Below, piece after piece: positions 1 to 8,846 of a DNA stretch of 64,000 bases (position 1 is the stretch's first letter; every line of letters begins with the position of its first letter). This stretch comes from Rathayibacter sp. SW19 (GTDB lineage Bacteria > Actinomycetota > Actinomycetes > Actinomycetales > Microbacteriaceae), in contig NZ_CP133020.1 of assembly GCF_030866825.1 (NCBI RefSeq), forward strand, positions 3,782,001 to 3,846,000, in the 5' to 3' direction. The notes under the pieces are model-generated. The model was not told the DNA's origin and ran no database searches. It saw only the letters and a program-made list of their open reading frames with translations. Both the position numbers and the translations under genes were made by a program.

Positions 1-421
1 AGAGATGCCATTTGCCCACCATGTAGGTGTTCCAGCCGCGTTCGCCGAGAATCTCGGAGATCATTCCGTTGGCCGCCGGGATGGTGCCGCTCGCGTTCGG
101 AAACCCGATCGCTGCCTCCGTGATGCAAGCCATGCTGTTGCGCGTGTGGTTGCGTCCGGTCAGCAGGCACGATCGCGTGGGCGAGCAGAGGGCGGTGGTG
201 TGCCACTGCGTGTACCGCACTCCCCGATCGGCTATGCGGTCGATGTTCGGAGTGTCAATCGGGCCGCCGTAGCACGACATCGCCGAGAAGCCGACGTCGT
301 CAAGCACGATATAGAGAACATTCGGCGCACCGGCCGGAGCCTTCGGAGCCTCAAACGGAGTCCAATCCGGTTCCGAATCGCGAATGTCCAGATTGATGAT
401 GCCGGAAAACTGCTTTGTCAT
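1..421 (-). CDS. Sulfatase (arylsulfatase family), N-terminal part, runs off the window
   Basis: The reverse strand from the ATG at 421 stays open to the window edge (140 codons, C-terminus missing). It would hydrolyse sulfate esters. Seen: an N-terminal strand ending NVLYIVLDDVGF, which supplies the metal-binding aspartates, then the sulfatase signature CSPTRS, whose cysteine is the residue converted to formylglycine, and the second signature GKWHL at the edge. A GAGGGG ribosome site lies about 9 nt before the ATG. There is no obvious signal peptide, so it may be cytoplasmic. It follows the GH127 gene on the same strand after about 250 bp, so it could be the last gene of the glycoside operon or have its own promoter. 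The substrate cannot be told from this fragment. Nothing else recognisable was seen in the 422-671 gap. Confidence 0.9.
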   Translation of the reverse strand, partial: MTKQFSGIINLDIRDSEPDWTPFEAPKAPAGAPNVLYIVLDDVGFSAMSCYGGPIDTPNIDRIADRGVRYTQWHTTALCSPTRSCLLTGRNHTRNSMACITEAAIGFPNASGTIPAANGMISEILGERGWNTYMVGKWHL

Positions 422-671
422 GACTGCCCCTCATCCGCCGCAGCTGCGCTCGTGCTGGAACCCCGGCACCTGCCGAAAGCCAGCAGTGCAGTTGCACATT
501 TCCGCGTGGCATGCGCCGAACCGATTGGACGGCGCGCCGAACCGCACGTGGCAGACGGTAGTTCCTTCCCTGGCGTATCGGCGTCATCCGGTTGGGATGA
601 TTACCGCGCGAATAGTACGCATTTTCCGCTCCCGGTGCATCTGGTGCGCATTGCGATGACGCGCCCTGTCG

Positions 672-2594
672 TCATCGCTTCACTGCCCGACTCGTTGGGA
701 TCGCGCGAATGACCGGCACCCAAACGCGCATCGCTCCCGGCGTGCTGTTGCCCCAGGTGGAGTACGGGCGCAAGTACAGCTCAACAGGCCGCGAGGAAAC
801 CTGCTTGAAACTGTGCCATGACGGATAGAGCGCTGTACCTTTCGGTTCAACGACGGCTCCCGCGCAGTGAACAACTGGGCCAAGCGGCGTACGCATTCCT
901 GTTTCCACTGGCGGATGCTCCGGGTCGACCCTCACCCGCTCCACGTCGCTCTCGTTGTCCGACTGCTCGACGCAGTACACGACCGGGCCACGGCGCAGCG
1001 CCACCGCGCCGCGCACGGCGTCGACCCGAGGGTCGGCGCTGACGAATTCAGGCGTCATGTCGAACTCCACCCGGATCTCAGAGCCCGCTGCGAGCGCGCC
1101 GGGCAAACGCAGCCAACCGTCTTCGTCATCCGCGTCGACGGGTTCGTCGTTGACGTACAGCCGACGGCTCGCGTTCCAGCCGGGAACGCGCAACGCGAGA
1201 GTGCCGCCGTCGATGCCCTCGACGACTGTGATCCGCACAGCACCGTCGAGCGGATAGTCCGTGTCCACCTCCAGGACAACGCGACCGCTGCGCAGGCTCG
1301 TTTCAACGCGCGAGCGCGTGTACTGCACGAGCTGCAGCTCATCGCCGCTAGCTGTCGCAAGATAGCTTTCGATGCTCGCGAACGTGCGCATCAGATTGGG
1401 CGGACAACAGGCGCAGAAGTACCAGTCCAGACGGTGGGCAGCCGCCTCCTCCTGCGAGGACGCATGGTCGGCGCGCAACTGCAGTGGATTGCTGTAGAAG
1501 AACTGCGTGCCATCCTCGGAGATGCCGTCGGCCACGACGTTATACAGTGCGGTCTCGAAGAAGTCCGCATACGCGGCCTCCCCGGTGGCCACATACATGC
1601 GCCACGCCCAGTGCATCGAGGCGATCCCTGCGCACGTCTCCGCATACGCTCGGTCGCTTGGGAGTTCGTAAGCATCGCCGAAGGCCTCGTCCCTGTGCCG
1701 GGAGCCGGTACCGCCCGTGATGTAACTTCGCCGAGTGACCATGTCTTCCCATTGCGTCTTCAACGCTGCCAACAGAGTCGCGTCACCGGTCTCGAGGTAG
1801 ACATCCGTCGCGCCGCTGTTCAAATAGAGTGCGCGCACGGCGTGCCCGCGCATCACGGTTGTGTCGCGCAGCCCAGCGTCGTCCTGGAAATACGATGAGC
1901 CGAATGCGCCTCGCCCCAACCAGCCAGTGCCGCGGCGATCGACGAACGCCTTCGCGGCGTCAAGATACTCACGTCGACCGGTCAGACGGAACAGTTCGAC
2001 GAGCGCATACTCGATCTCAGGGTGACCCGGATAGGCGGGCGATTCTGGTCCGCCGAATAAGCGCACGATCAGGTCCGCCGATCGGGCCGCGATCGCCAAC
2101 AACCTGTCGTCCCCGAGGGCTCTTACGGAGGCCACAGCTGCTTGGATAAGGTGCCCTGCACAATACAACTCATGCCCATTGGTGAAGTCCGTCCACCACT
2201 CCTGTAACCGATCCTCGCGCTGGAAGGCGGAGTTCAAATAACCGTCTTCGTCTTGCACCTGCGCCAGAAGCACAATCGTGTCCTCGTAGAACGCACGCAG
2301 CTCGGCATCTTCGGCACGCCCCAACTCCCACGCAACGCCCTCGAGCACCTTGTAGACGTCGCTGTCAACAAAGACCGGGCCGCGGAACGACGTCTCCGCC
2401 GCTCCGATCAGCCGCCTCAGGTTGTCGAGCGCTCCCTCTGCCTCCAAAGCCCGGATGCCGTGCGGAATGGTCGCCAACCGGTTACGCCGCTGCCACCGGC
2501 CGAGCACACCATCGCCGAGTCGTACGTGGCCGCCTCCGACCGGTCTCACCACGCCCAGCCTGGAATCTGACATAGGGCCTGCAACGGTCGTCAC
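672..2594 (-). CDS. GH127 family beta-L-arabinofuranosidase
   Basis: 640 residues, the usual size for GH127 (formerly DUF1680; HypBA1-like). These retaining enzymes release beta-L-arabinofuranose from plant glycoproteins or oligosaccharides and use a zinc-bound cysteine nucleophile. Seen: the CACCPPN motif at residues 394-400 and the ETC motif at 319-321, which match the family's Glu-Cys-Cys-Cys zinc site; C396 would be the nucleophile. The family-typical YITGGTGS and ALYNVVADG segments are also present. The start is GTG with AAAGGAGA about 6 nt upstream. No signal peptide is visible, so it should act inside the cell on imported oligosaccharides. It lies 57 bp after the GH31 gene in the same operon. 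The exact linkage cleaved is inferred from family. Confidence 0.93.
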   Translation of the reverse strand: MTTVAGPMSDSRLGVVRPVGGGHVRLGDGVLGRWQRRNRLATIPHGIRALEAEGALDNLRRLIGAAETSFRGPVFVDSDVYKVLEGVAWELGRAEDAELRAFYEDTIVLLAQVQDEDGYLNSAFQREDRLQEWWTDFTNGHELYCAGHLIQAAVASVRALGDDRLLAIAARSADLIVRLFGGPESPAYPGHPEIEYALVELFRLTGRREYLDAAKAFVDRRGTGWLGRGAFGSSYFQDDAGLRDTTVMRGHAVRALYLNSGATDVYLETGDATLLAALKTQWEDMVTRRSYITGGTGSRHRDEAFGDAYELPSDRAYAETCAGIASMHWAWRMYVATGEAAYADFFETALYNVVADGISEDGTQFFYSNPLQLRADHASSQEEAAAHRLDWYFCACCPPNLMRTFASIESYLATASGDELQLVQYTRSRVETSLRSGRVVLEVDTDYPLDGAVRITVVEGIDGGTLALRVPGWNASRRLYVNDEPVDADDEDGWLRLPGALAAGSEIRVEFDMTPEFVSADPRVDAVRGAVALRRGPVVYCVEQSDNESDVERVRVDPEHPPVETGMRTPLGPVVHCAGAVVEPKGTALYPSWHSFKQVSSRPVELYLRPYSTWGNSTPGAMRVWVPVIRAIPTSRAVKR

Positions 2595-2651
2595 GCAATT
2601 CTCCTTTCATTGCCCCAGACCCAATGGGCCGGTGGCCTATTCGCGATGCAG

Positions 2652-4943
2652 TTAGACGCTTTCGACCCGAACCGAACGGCCGGCGACATCCGCCGTGTAG
2701 CCGCCGTTCGGGTTGCGTTCGAGCCTGACCTCGGTGCGCGACCCATCCGTTGAGGTCACCCAGATCGTGTTCGGCGCTGCCCCGGGGTACAGGCGCACGG
2801 TAAGGCCGTCGAGATAGTCGTAATCCGGTCGGTCGTCGCGCGAACCGATCGGCAGCACAGCGCCGTCGCGCACATACAAGGGGAGCGAATCGAGGTCGTG
2901 TTGCTCGGTGCGCCACAAACCACCTACCACCCGTTCGCCGGTCAGCAGACTCGTCCAGCCACCGGCAGGCAGGTAGAACTTCACAACGCCGGTGGATTCG
3001 AACACCGGCGCGACGAGGATGTCACGGCCCAGCATGTACTGCTGGTCCAGGTAGTCGACGGCGGGGTCGTCCGGGAACTCCAACGCCATCGGCCGCATCA
3101 CGGGAGTGCCCCGCTCGGATGCTTCGGCGCCGGCCGCGAACAGGTACGGCATCAGGCGATTCTTCAACTTCGCGAAGCGCTTCGTCACCGCTACCGCACT
3201 GGTCGAACTCTCGTCGAGCTCACCGGTGACCGGGTCACGGTCGAACGACCACGGAACGCGGTACGAGCTGCTGCCGTGAAGTCGCGAGTGGCTTGAAAGC
3301 AGGCCGAAGGCGACCCAGCGCTTGAAGACGTCCGGACTCGGTGTTCCCTCGAAGCCGCCGATGTCGTGGCTCCAGAATGCGAAGCCGCTCATCGCGAGCG
3401 AGAGGCCGCCACGCAGCGTCTCTGCCATCGACTGGAACGTCGAAGTGCTGTCTCCGCCCCAGTGCACGGGCATGCTCTGCCCACCGGTCGTCGCCGAGCG
3501 CGCGAACAGGACCGCATCGTCTTCGCCCCGCGCGTCGACCAGTACGTCGTGCACCGCCTTGTTGTAGAGCTGCGCGTACAGGTTGTGCATGCGCTCTGGC
3601 GATGACCCGTCTGCGAAGCGCACGTCGAGCGGAACACGCTCCCCGAAATCGGTCTTGAAAGCATCAACGCCACCGTCTACCAAAACCCGAAGCTTGCCTT
3701 GGAACCATGCCGTCGCATCCGGATTGGTGAAGTCGACAAGACCCATGCCCGGCTGCCACAGGTCCCACTGCCAGACATCACCGTTTGGGCGCTTCAGGAG
3801 ATACCCGCGTTCCGCGCCCTCAGCGAACAGCGGCGAACGCTGCGCGATGTACGGGTTGATCCACACGCAGACTCGAACGCCTTTCTCGTGCAGCCGGGCA
3901 AGCATCCGGGCAGGGTCAGGGAAGACTCGTGGGTCCCATTCGAAGTCGCACCAGTTGAATTCGCGCATCCAAAAACAGTCGAAGTGGAACACCGAGAGAG
4001 GCAGGTCGCGCTCCGCCATGGCGTCGATGAATGACGACACCGTCTGCTCGTCGTAAGAGGTGGTGAAGCTGGTGGAGAGCCACAGGCCATACGACCACGC
4101 GGGCACCGTGGCCGGCCGTCCGGTCAGCCTTGTGTAGCGCTCAAGCACCTCTTTCGGCGTTGGCCCGTCGATCACATAGAAGCTGAGCCGTTCTCCGGGC
4201 ACCGAGAACTGCACGCGCTCGACGGCCTCGGATGCGACCTCGAACGAAACGTGTCCTGAATGGTCGACGAGCACTCCGTAGCCGCGGTTCGTCAGGTAGA
4301 ACGGAACGTTCTTGTAGGCCTGCTCGCTGGAGGTTCCGCCATCGGCGTTCCAACTGTCGATTGATTGGCCGTTCTTCACGAACGGGCCGAAGCGCTCGCC
4401 CAGCCCGTACACGGTTTCGCCGACCGCCAACTCGAGCTGGGCGAGCATGTAGGCGGGCGATGTCACTGGGATGCCTTCGTCGGCGACCCAGGCGTTGCTG
4501 GCGACAAGCGCATCGTCTGCCAGTGCGACGTGCGCAAGCGACTTGTGGCCGCTGGCCGTCAACGCGCGCCCGCGTGACGAGAACTCCAGTCGCCACGGCG
4601 CGCCACGCGTCACAGTCGCAATCAGTTCGCCACTGGTCACCGTTCCGCGCTCCGGGCCGACCTCGACGGTGGCGACGTGCGGTTCCTGCCCAACCAGCTC
4701 GAACCCCGTCTGGCGACGAGACCCGGCAAAGTGTTCGACGTGAACGCCGATTACGCCGTCCATCGGCGAGTCGATTGTGACGGTCAGGCTCGCATGGTTG
4801 AGCACGTCGCCTCGGGAGCGCACGACAACGGTGGGCGCCGTTAGGGTCAGCGACTCGCCGTCGGAATCGAGATCGTATGCCTCGCTAGCGTAGCTGGCAC
4901 GCACTCCTGGCCTCAGCTGCCAGAACCCATCAGTGAACTTCAT
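2652..4943 (-). CDS. xylS: GH31 alpha-xylosidase (YicI/XylS type)
   Basis: 763 residues, collinear from end to end with the E. coli YicI alpha-xylosidase, which removes alpha-1,6-linked xylose from xyloglucan-type oligosaccharides such as isoprimeverose. Seen: the nucleophile in KTDFGE (D432) and the acid/base in WGGD (D498), spaced 66 residues apart as in YicI (416 and 482); also the conserved YGLGERF, FHFDCFWM and SHDIGGFE segments. The ATG at 4943 overlaps the TGA of the preceding oxidoreductase by one base (TGATG), with GAAAGG about 8 nt before it; a GTG one codon upstream is an alternative start. There is no signal peptide. Coupling to transporter genes implies intracellular hydrolysis of imported alpha-xylosides. 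Confidence 0.95.
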   Translation of the reverse strand: MKFTDGFWQLRPGVRASYASEAYDLDSDGESLTLTAPTVVVRSRGDVLNHASLTVTIDSPMDGVIGVHVEHFAGSRRQTGFELVGQEPHVATVEVGPERGTVTSGELIATVTRGAPWRLEFSSRGRALTASGHKSLAHVALADDALVASNAWVADEGIPVTSPAYMLAQLELAVGETVYGLGERFGPFVKNGQSIDSWNADGGTSSEQAYKNVPFYLTNRGYGVLVDHSGHVSFEVASEAVERVQFSVPGERLSFYVIDGPTPKEVLERYTRLTGRPATVPAWSYGLWLSTSFTTSYDEQTVSSFIDAMAERDLPLSVFHFDCFWMREFNWCDFEWDPRVFPDPARMLARLHEKGVRVCVWINPYIAQRSPLFAEGAERGYLLKRPNGDVWQWDLWQPGMGLVDFTNPDATAWFQGKLRVLVDGGVDAFKTDFGERVPLDVRFADGSSPERMHNLYAQLYNKAVHDVLVDARGEDDAVLFARSATTGGQSMPVHWGGDSTSTFQSMAETLRGGLSLAMSGFAFWSHDIGGFEGTPSPDVFKRWVAFGLLSSHSRLHGSSSYRVPWSFDRDPVTGELDESSTSAVAVTKRFAKLKNRLMPYLFAAGAEASERGTPVMRPMALEFPDDPAVDYLDQQYMLGRDILVAPVFESTGVVKFYLPAGGWTSLLTGERVVGGLWRTEQHDLDSLPLYVRDGAVLPIGSRDDRPDYDYLDGLTVRLYPGAAPNTIWVTSTDGSRTEVRLERNPNGGYTADVAGRSVRVESV

Positions 4944-6100
4944 CACTGCCTTTCGGGGCTGAGGTCGCGCTCGGCGTTATGGTTGCTGAGCCGGGCGGAT
5001 GCTGCGCCCCACGATTCGAGTGCGGCCCGAACGTCGGCGCGGCGCTCATTGTCGATGGCGGTGCGGTAGGCGTCGTCCATGACCGATGCGATCTCGACCG
5101 AGCCTGCCCGCTCGGCGGAGAGCACGGCGGCTTCAACCATGGCCAGGCTGTGCACGTTCGAATGGACGTCGCCAGACGGTGTCAGGCCGGTTCTCAGCGC
5201 GTCGACGAACTCGTCGAGCGCACCCGCGATCTCCGCACGCGCCGGGTCCGCGCGGTCTGCAGTGATCGTGTGCACGGCGTCTCCCTCGTACTCGACCGCC
5301 GGCTCCCCCTCGCCATCCCACGTCGCGGTGCCGCGCGAACCGCTCACCCGCCAGTTTCCATTCCACGACGTCTCCAGCCCGGGGCTGCACCAGCTGCCCG
5401 CATAGCTGTAGCGGGTGCCACCCTCGAATTCGAACAGGGCGGTGGCCGCGGCGTCGCCCCGGTACCAGCTCCAATTCGGATTGAACGTGCGACAGTCCAC
5501 GCGCACGGGGTCTGCGTCGAGCAGGTAGCGCGACACATCGAAGGCGTGGATCGCCATGTCGATCAGCAACGGATGCGCCATCTCGTCTCGGAATCCACCG
5601 AAATGCGGCGCCTTGAAGAATTCCGTTGTCACCATGCCGATGTCGCCGAGGGTCGCGACGACTCCTTTGAGCTCGGCGAGAGCAGGGTAGTAGCGACGCG
5701 ATTGACTGGTCATCAGGAGCTGGCCGGAGAGCTCCGCCGCCGCGATCAGCGACAGTGTCTCAGCGACCGTCGGAGCGATCGGCTTTTCACACAGCACGGG
5801 CAGGCCGGCGAACAGGGCTTCTGTGTTGACTGCGTGGTGGGCTCGTGGAACAGTGACGTCGACGACCGCCTCAGCACCGCACTCGCGCGCGACCGCGGTG
5901 AGCGAGTCGCCGACGACCACCGAGATTCCCTGCCCTGCAGCGACGCGGCGTGCCAGGTCGAGGTCGAGATCGACGAGTCCGACCAGCTCGACGTTGTTGG
6001 ATTGCTCGAGCATGCGCATCCAGTGTTGTCCCATGTTGCCGGCACCGACGAGCACGAGACGCACCGGGCCGCCGCCCGGGAGTGTGGCGAACGAGGTCAC
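4943..6100 (-). CDS. Gfo/Idh/MocA family oxidoreductase
   Basis: 385 residues. An N-terminal Rossmann fold begins with VRLVLVGAGNMGQHW (GxGxxG), and the family EKP motif follows in CEKPIAPTVAE, whose lysine and proline take part in NAD(P) binding and catalysis. The C-terminal alpha/beta sugar-binding domain contains the MAIHAFDVSRYLL helix with the usual histidine. Members oxidise or isomerise sugars, inositols or their derivatives; the substrate cannot be assigned. The GTG start overlaps the TGA of the ThuA-like gene by 4 nt (GTGA) and its stop overlaps the GH31 start, so translation is coupled on both sides. Pairing with a ThuA-like protein recurs in actinobacterial sugar loci and suggests a joint sugar-modifying step. 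Confidence 0.9.
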   Translation of the reverse strand: MTSFATLPGGGPVRLVLVGAGNMGQHWMRMLEQSNNVELVGLVDLDLDLARRVAAGQGISVVVGDSLTAVARECGAEAVVDVTVPRAHHAVNTEALFAGLPVLCEKPIAPTVAETLSLIAAAELSGQLLMTSQSRRYYPALAELKGVVATLGDIGMVTTEFFKAPHFGGFRDEMAHPLLIDMAIHAFDVSRYLLDADPVRVDCRTFNPNWSWYRGDAAATALFEFEGGTRYSYAGSWCSPGLETSWNGNWRVSGSRGTATWDGEGEPAVEYEGDAVHTITADRADPARAEIAGALDEFVDALRTGLTPSGDVHSNVHSLAMVEAAVLSAERAGSVEIASVMDDAYRTAIDNERRADVRAALESWGAASARLSNHNAERDLSPERQ

Positions 6101-6894
6101 TCGTGGTCACCCGTATTCTGCATGGCACCCTGATAGCCCTTGCCGTTGAAGAAGTCGCCTGAGTCATAGCGCAGGAGGGTCGGCAGCTTTCGCTCAGGTC
6201 GCTCGGATGCCGCCCATGCGACGCCGTTGGCGATGACCCTGCGCACATCCTTGTGGTGATAGACGGGGAAGTCCTGATCGCCGGGGCTGAAATAGAAGAT
6301 CTTGCCGTTGCCACGCCGGTAGGTGATGCCGCTGCGAAACACCTCCCCGCCGGTGAACGAGCTGATGAACACGATCTCGTCGGGGCGCGGGATGTCGAAC
6401 TGCTCGCCGTACATCTCCTGCTGCGGGATCTCGATCGGGTGCGGCACTCCCTGAGCAATCGGATGCGTCGGGTCGACCGTCCAGACCAACTCGCGATCAT
6501 TCTCACTGCGCCAGCGCAATGTGCATGTCGTGCCCATCAGCTTTGTGAAAATCTTCGACCAGTGCCCGGAATGCAGCACGACCAGTCCCATACCCTCCAG
6601 CACATGCCGGTGCACGCGCTCGACGACCTCGTCCGAGACGTCGGCATGCGCGGCGTGCCCCCACCAGGTGAGAACATCCGTCTGCGCGAGGCGCTCTTCG
6701 CTCAGTCCATGTTCGGGATCATCGAGCAGTGCCGTCGTGACGGACACGCGGTCGCCGAGGTTCTCTTCGATCCCGGCTTTGATCGCATTGTGCATCCCGT
6801 CGGGATAGATCTCGGCAACGTGCGGCTCGACCTGTTCGTGGCGGTTCTCGCCCCAGACGACGACGCGCAACGGCTGCTCGGCAGTGAAATTCAT
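6097..6894 (-). CDS. ThuA-like domain protein
   Basis: 265 residues of the ThuA (trehalose-utilisation) glutamine-amidotransferase-like fold. Seen: VVVWGENRHEQ at the N-terminus, DVLTWWGHAAHADV, a GLVVLHSGHWSKIF segment in the position of the amidotransferase nucleophile elbow, and the C-terminal KIFYFSPGDQDFPVYHH and VRRVIANGVAWA strands typical of ThuA. The amidotransferase nucleophile Cys is not present, as is normal for the family. In rhizobial ThuAB the partner is a Gfo/Idh/MocA dehydrogenase, which matches the 4-nt overlapped neighbour here; a role in processing an oxidised (3-keto) sugar is plausible but inferred. AAGGAG lies 8 nt before the ATG. It follows the permease gene after about 76 bp in the same operon. 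Confidence 0.9.
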   Translation of the reverse strand: MNFTAEQPLRVVVWGENRHEQVEPHVAEIYPDGMHNAIKAGIEENLGDRVSVTTALLDDPEHGLSEERLAQTDVLTWWGHAAHADVSDEVVERVHRHVLEGMGLVVLHSGHWSKIFTKLMGTTCTLRWRSENDRELVWTVDPTHPIAQGVPHPIEIPQQEMYGEQFDIPRPDEIVFISSFTGGEVFRSGITYRRGNGKIFYFSPGDQDFPVYHHKDVRRVIANGVAWAASERPERKLPTLLRYDSGDFFNGKGYQGAMQNTGDHE

Positions 6895-6970
6895 CGGGTT
6901 CTCCTTCTTGTTGAATACGTTTTTGTTTAATAGCCGAGCGGCGTTGGCCCTCTGGACTGGCTCGGCGGAA

Positions 6971-7831
6971 TCACTTGATCGCGCCGCCGAGCGCTCCGGC
7001 CGCGATGTACTTCTGGGCGATAATCAGCAGGATTCCGGCTGGAATGGACGCGATCACGGCCGTTGCCATGACCGGCCCCCACTGCTGCACGTTTGCGCCC
7101 AGATAGTTGTAAATACCAAGAGTGATCGGGCGCACCGCAGGCGTGCTGGTCAGAGTCAGCGCGAAGAGGAAGTCTCCCCAGGCGCCGAGGAACGTGAACA
7201 GTGCTGCCGTCACGATCGCGTTCTTACTGATTGGCACAACGATCGAGACGAATGCCCTGAAGTTGTTCGCTCCGTCGACCAGCGCTGCTTCGACGAGGCT
7301 CTGCGGGAGCGAGGCCATGAAGGCGCGCATCAAGATGATCGCGAAGGGAATCTGCGCGGCGCTGTCCGCCAGGATCAAACCGAGGTATGAGTTCAACAGC
7401 CCCCAGTCGTTGAACAGCGTGTACAGCGCGTTCGCGATCACGATCGTCGGGATCATCTGGGTGATCAGAAGCAGGAATACGAACGCGGTCATCCCCTTCA
7501 TCTTGAAGCGGGCAAGACCGTACGCAGCCGGGGTGGCGACGATCAGTGTCAGTGCCACGGCGCTCACCGACACGATCAGGCTCGTCACGAGGTTGGGCCA
7601 CTGCTGCTGGATCGCCGCTTCGTAGCCTGTCAACGTCGGTTGAAAGGGGAACCAGGCAGTATTCGCAGCACCCGAGTTCGCCTGCAGACTGCTGTTGATC
7701 ATCCAATAAACAGGGAAGATCATTATGGCGAGGAAGATGACCCCGAGCACGGTCATCGGCCACGTTCTCACCCGCCTCCGACGGATGGTCGGCACACCTG
7801 TCGCCAGCACGATTGCCTCCGTCGTGGTCAT
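6971..7831 (-). CDS. Carbohydrate ABC transporter permease, MalG type (CUT1)
   Basis: 286 residues with about six membrane helices; the first is the TVLGVIFLAIMIFPVYW stretch near residue 30. Near the C-terminal third the cytoplasmic EAA loop reads EAALVDGANNFRAFVSIVVP, which contacts the ATPase. This is the MalG-like inner-membrane permease of a binding-protein sugar importer. I place the start at the ATG at 7831, which overlaps the TGA of the upstream permease gene by 4 nt (ATGA). A longer reading frame exists upstream but lies inside the neighbour and lacks membrane character. No ATPase gene is present in the operon; CUT1 systems of actinobacteria often share one MsiK-type ATPase encoded elsewhere, which is the likely case here. 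Confidence 0.94.
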   Translation of the reverse strand: MTTTEAIVLATGVPTIRRRRVRTWPMTVLGVIFLAIMIFPVYWMINSSLQANSGAANTAWFPFQPTLTGYEAAIQQQWPNLVTSLIVSVSAVALTLIVATPAAYGLARFKMKGMTAFVFLLLITQMIPTIVIANALYTLFNDWGLLNSYLGLILADSAAQIPFAIILMRAFMASLPQSLVEAALVDGANNFRAFVSIVVPISKNAIVTAALFTFLGAWGDFLFALTLTSTPAVRPITLGIYNYLGANVQQWGPVMATAVIASIPAGILLIIAQKYIAAGALGGAIK

Positions 7832-8781
7832 TCGTCGACCCCCTTGCGGTTCAGGTAGAGATAAATCATCGCGAAGACCAAAGAGACCGCGATCAAGATG
7901 TTGCTGATCGATGCGCCCTCGCCGAACATGAATTGCACGAATGATTTGTGATAAGCCCACGTGGCGAGGGTCTCCGTCGAGTTCGCCGGTCCGCCGCCAG
8001 TCAATCCGAGGATGATGTCGACGACTTTCAGCGTGTAGACCACCCCGAGAACGATCACGACGCTGACGACGGGGCGGATGCTCGGCCAGGTGATGTGCCG
8101 GAATGCGCGCCAGCCGACCGCGCCGTCGAGAGACGCGGCCTCATACAGTTCCTCGGGAACCGACTGCAATCCGCTGTAGAGAATGGTGGTGTTGAACGGG
8201 ATGCCCAACCAGATGTTCACTCCGATCACGGCGATCAGCGCCAGGCTCGGACTGACCAGCCAGGGAAGCGGACTCACGCCGAAGATCCCGAGGAACTGGT
8301 TCAGCGCTCCGCTGCCCTGGTCCAGAATCCACTTCCACACCGCGGCCGAGGCGATGAGCGGCAGCAGCCACGGCAGCAGCAGCAGCGAACGCAGAAATCC
8401 GCTCAGCGGGAAGTGGCGTTTGAAAAACAGCGCGAGCCCGAGCCCGATGCCGAACTGCAGCACGATCGACCCAATCGTGAAGAGCGCAGTGTTGATGATG
8501 GTGGTCATGAAGATCGGGTCGGTGAAAACACTGACATAGTTGGCGAATCCGACCCAGGGCGCTTCGCCCGTGTAGAACGTGGCGGTCGTGTAGTTCTGCA
8601 GCGACATCACCACGTTCTCGATGATCGGATAGCCGAAGAACACCAGCACGAACAGGATCGCCGGCGCTACGAAGAGCCATTTCGTCACCGACCGGGCGAA
8701 GCGCGGCTTGCGCCTTGGCGTTCTCCCGTCAGGTGTTCGAGATCCGGTCCCGAGATCGAGGCCGGCACTCACTGAGGTCAT
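7828..8781 (-). CDS. Carbohydrate ABC transporter permease, MalF type (CUT1)
   Basis: 317 residues. A short cytoplasmic N-terminus rich in Arg/Lys precedes a first helix (WLFVAPAILFVLVFFGYP), and about six helices follow in total. The EAA loop near residue 220 reads YEAASLDGAVGWRAFRHITWP, typical of MalF-like permeases. Its partner is the downstream MalG-like protein, with which it overlaps by 4 nt. The start is the ATG at 8781 because AAAGGAG lies 6 nt before it; upstream in-frame sequence runs into the binding-protein gene and is not protein-like. Between this gene and the binding-protein gene there is a strong stem-loop (8807-8839) that may lower permease expression relative to the binding protein. 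Confidence 0.94.
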   Translation of the reverse strand: MTSVSAGLDLGTGSRTPDGRTPRRKPRFARSVTKWLFVAPAILFVLVFFGYPIIENVVMSLQNYTTATFYTGEAPWVGFANYVSVFTDPIFMTTIINTALFTIGSIVLQFGIGLGLALFFKRHFPLSGFLRSLLLLPWLLPLIASAAVWKWILDQGSGALNQFLGIFGVSPLPWLVSPSLALIAVIGVNIWLGIPFNTTILYSGLQSVPEELYEAASLDGAVGWRAFRHITWPSIRPVVSVVIVLGVVYTLKVVDIILGLTGGGPANSTETLATWAYHKSFVQFMFGEGASISNILIAVSLVFAMIYLYLNRKGVDE

Positions 8782-8806
8782 GTCACGCTCCTTTGCGGAT
8801 CGGACC

Positions 8807-8839
8807 CCGGGCAGGCGGGGATGTCTCCCGCCTGCCCGG
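8807..8839 (-). terminator. 13-bp perfect stem-loop between binding-protein and permease genes
   Basis: Arms CCGGGCAGGCGGG (8807-8819) and CCCGCCTGCCCGG (8827-8839) pair perfectly around a 7-nt loop, starting 7 nt after the stop codon of the binding-protein gene. There is no U tract. It fits a processing or mRNA-stabilising hairpin, or a partial terminator, that keeps the binding protein in excess over the permeases, as in maltose-type operons. The function is inferred; the structure is seen. Confidence 0.8.
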
Positions 8840-8846
8840 TGTCGCC

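Noticed and set aside
7832..7960. N-terminal extension of the MalG-type permease
   Set aside because: It overlaps the upstream permease gene and is not hydrophobic; the ATGA overlap at 7831 is the normal coupled start.
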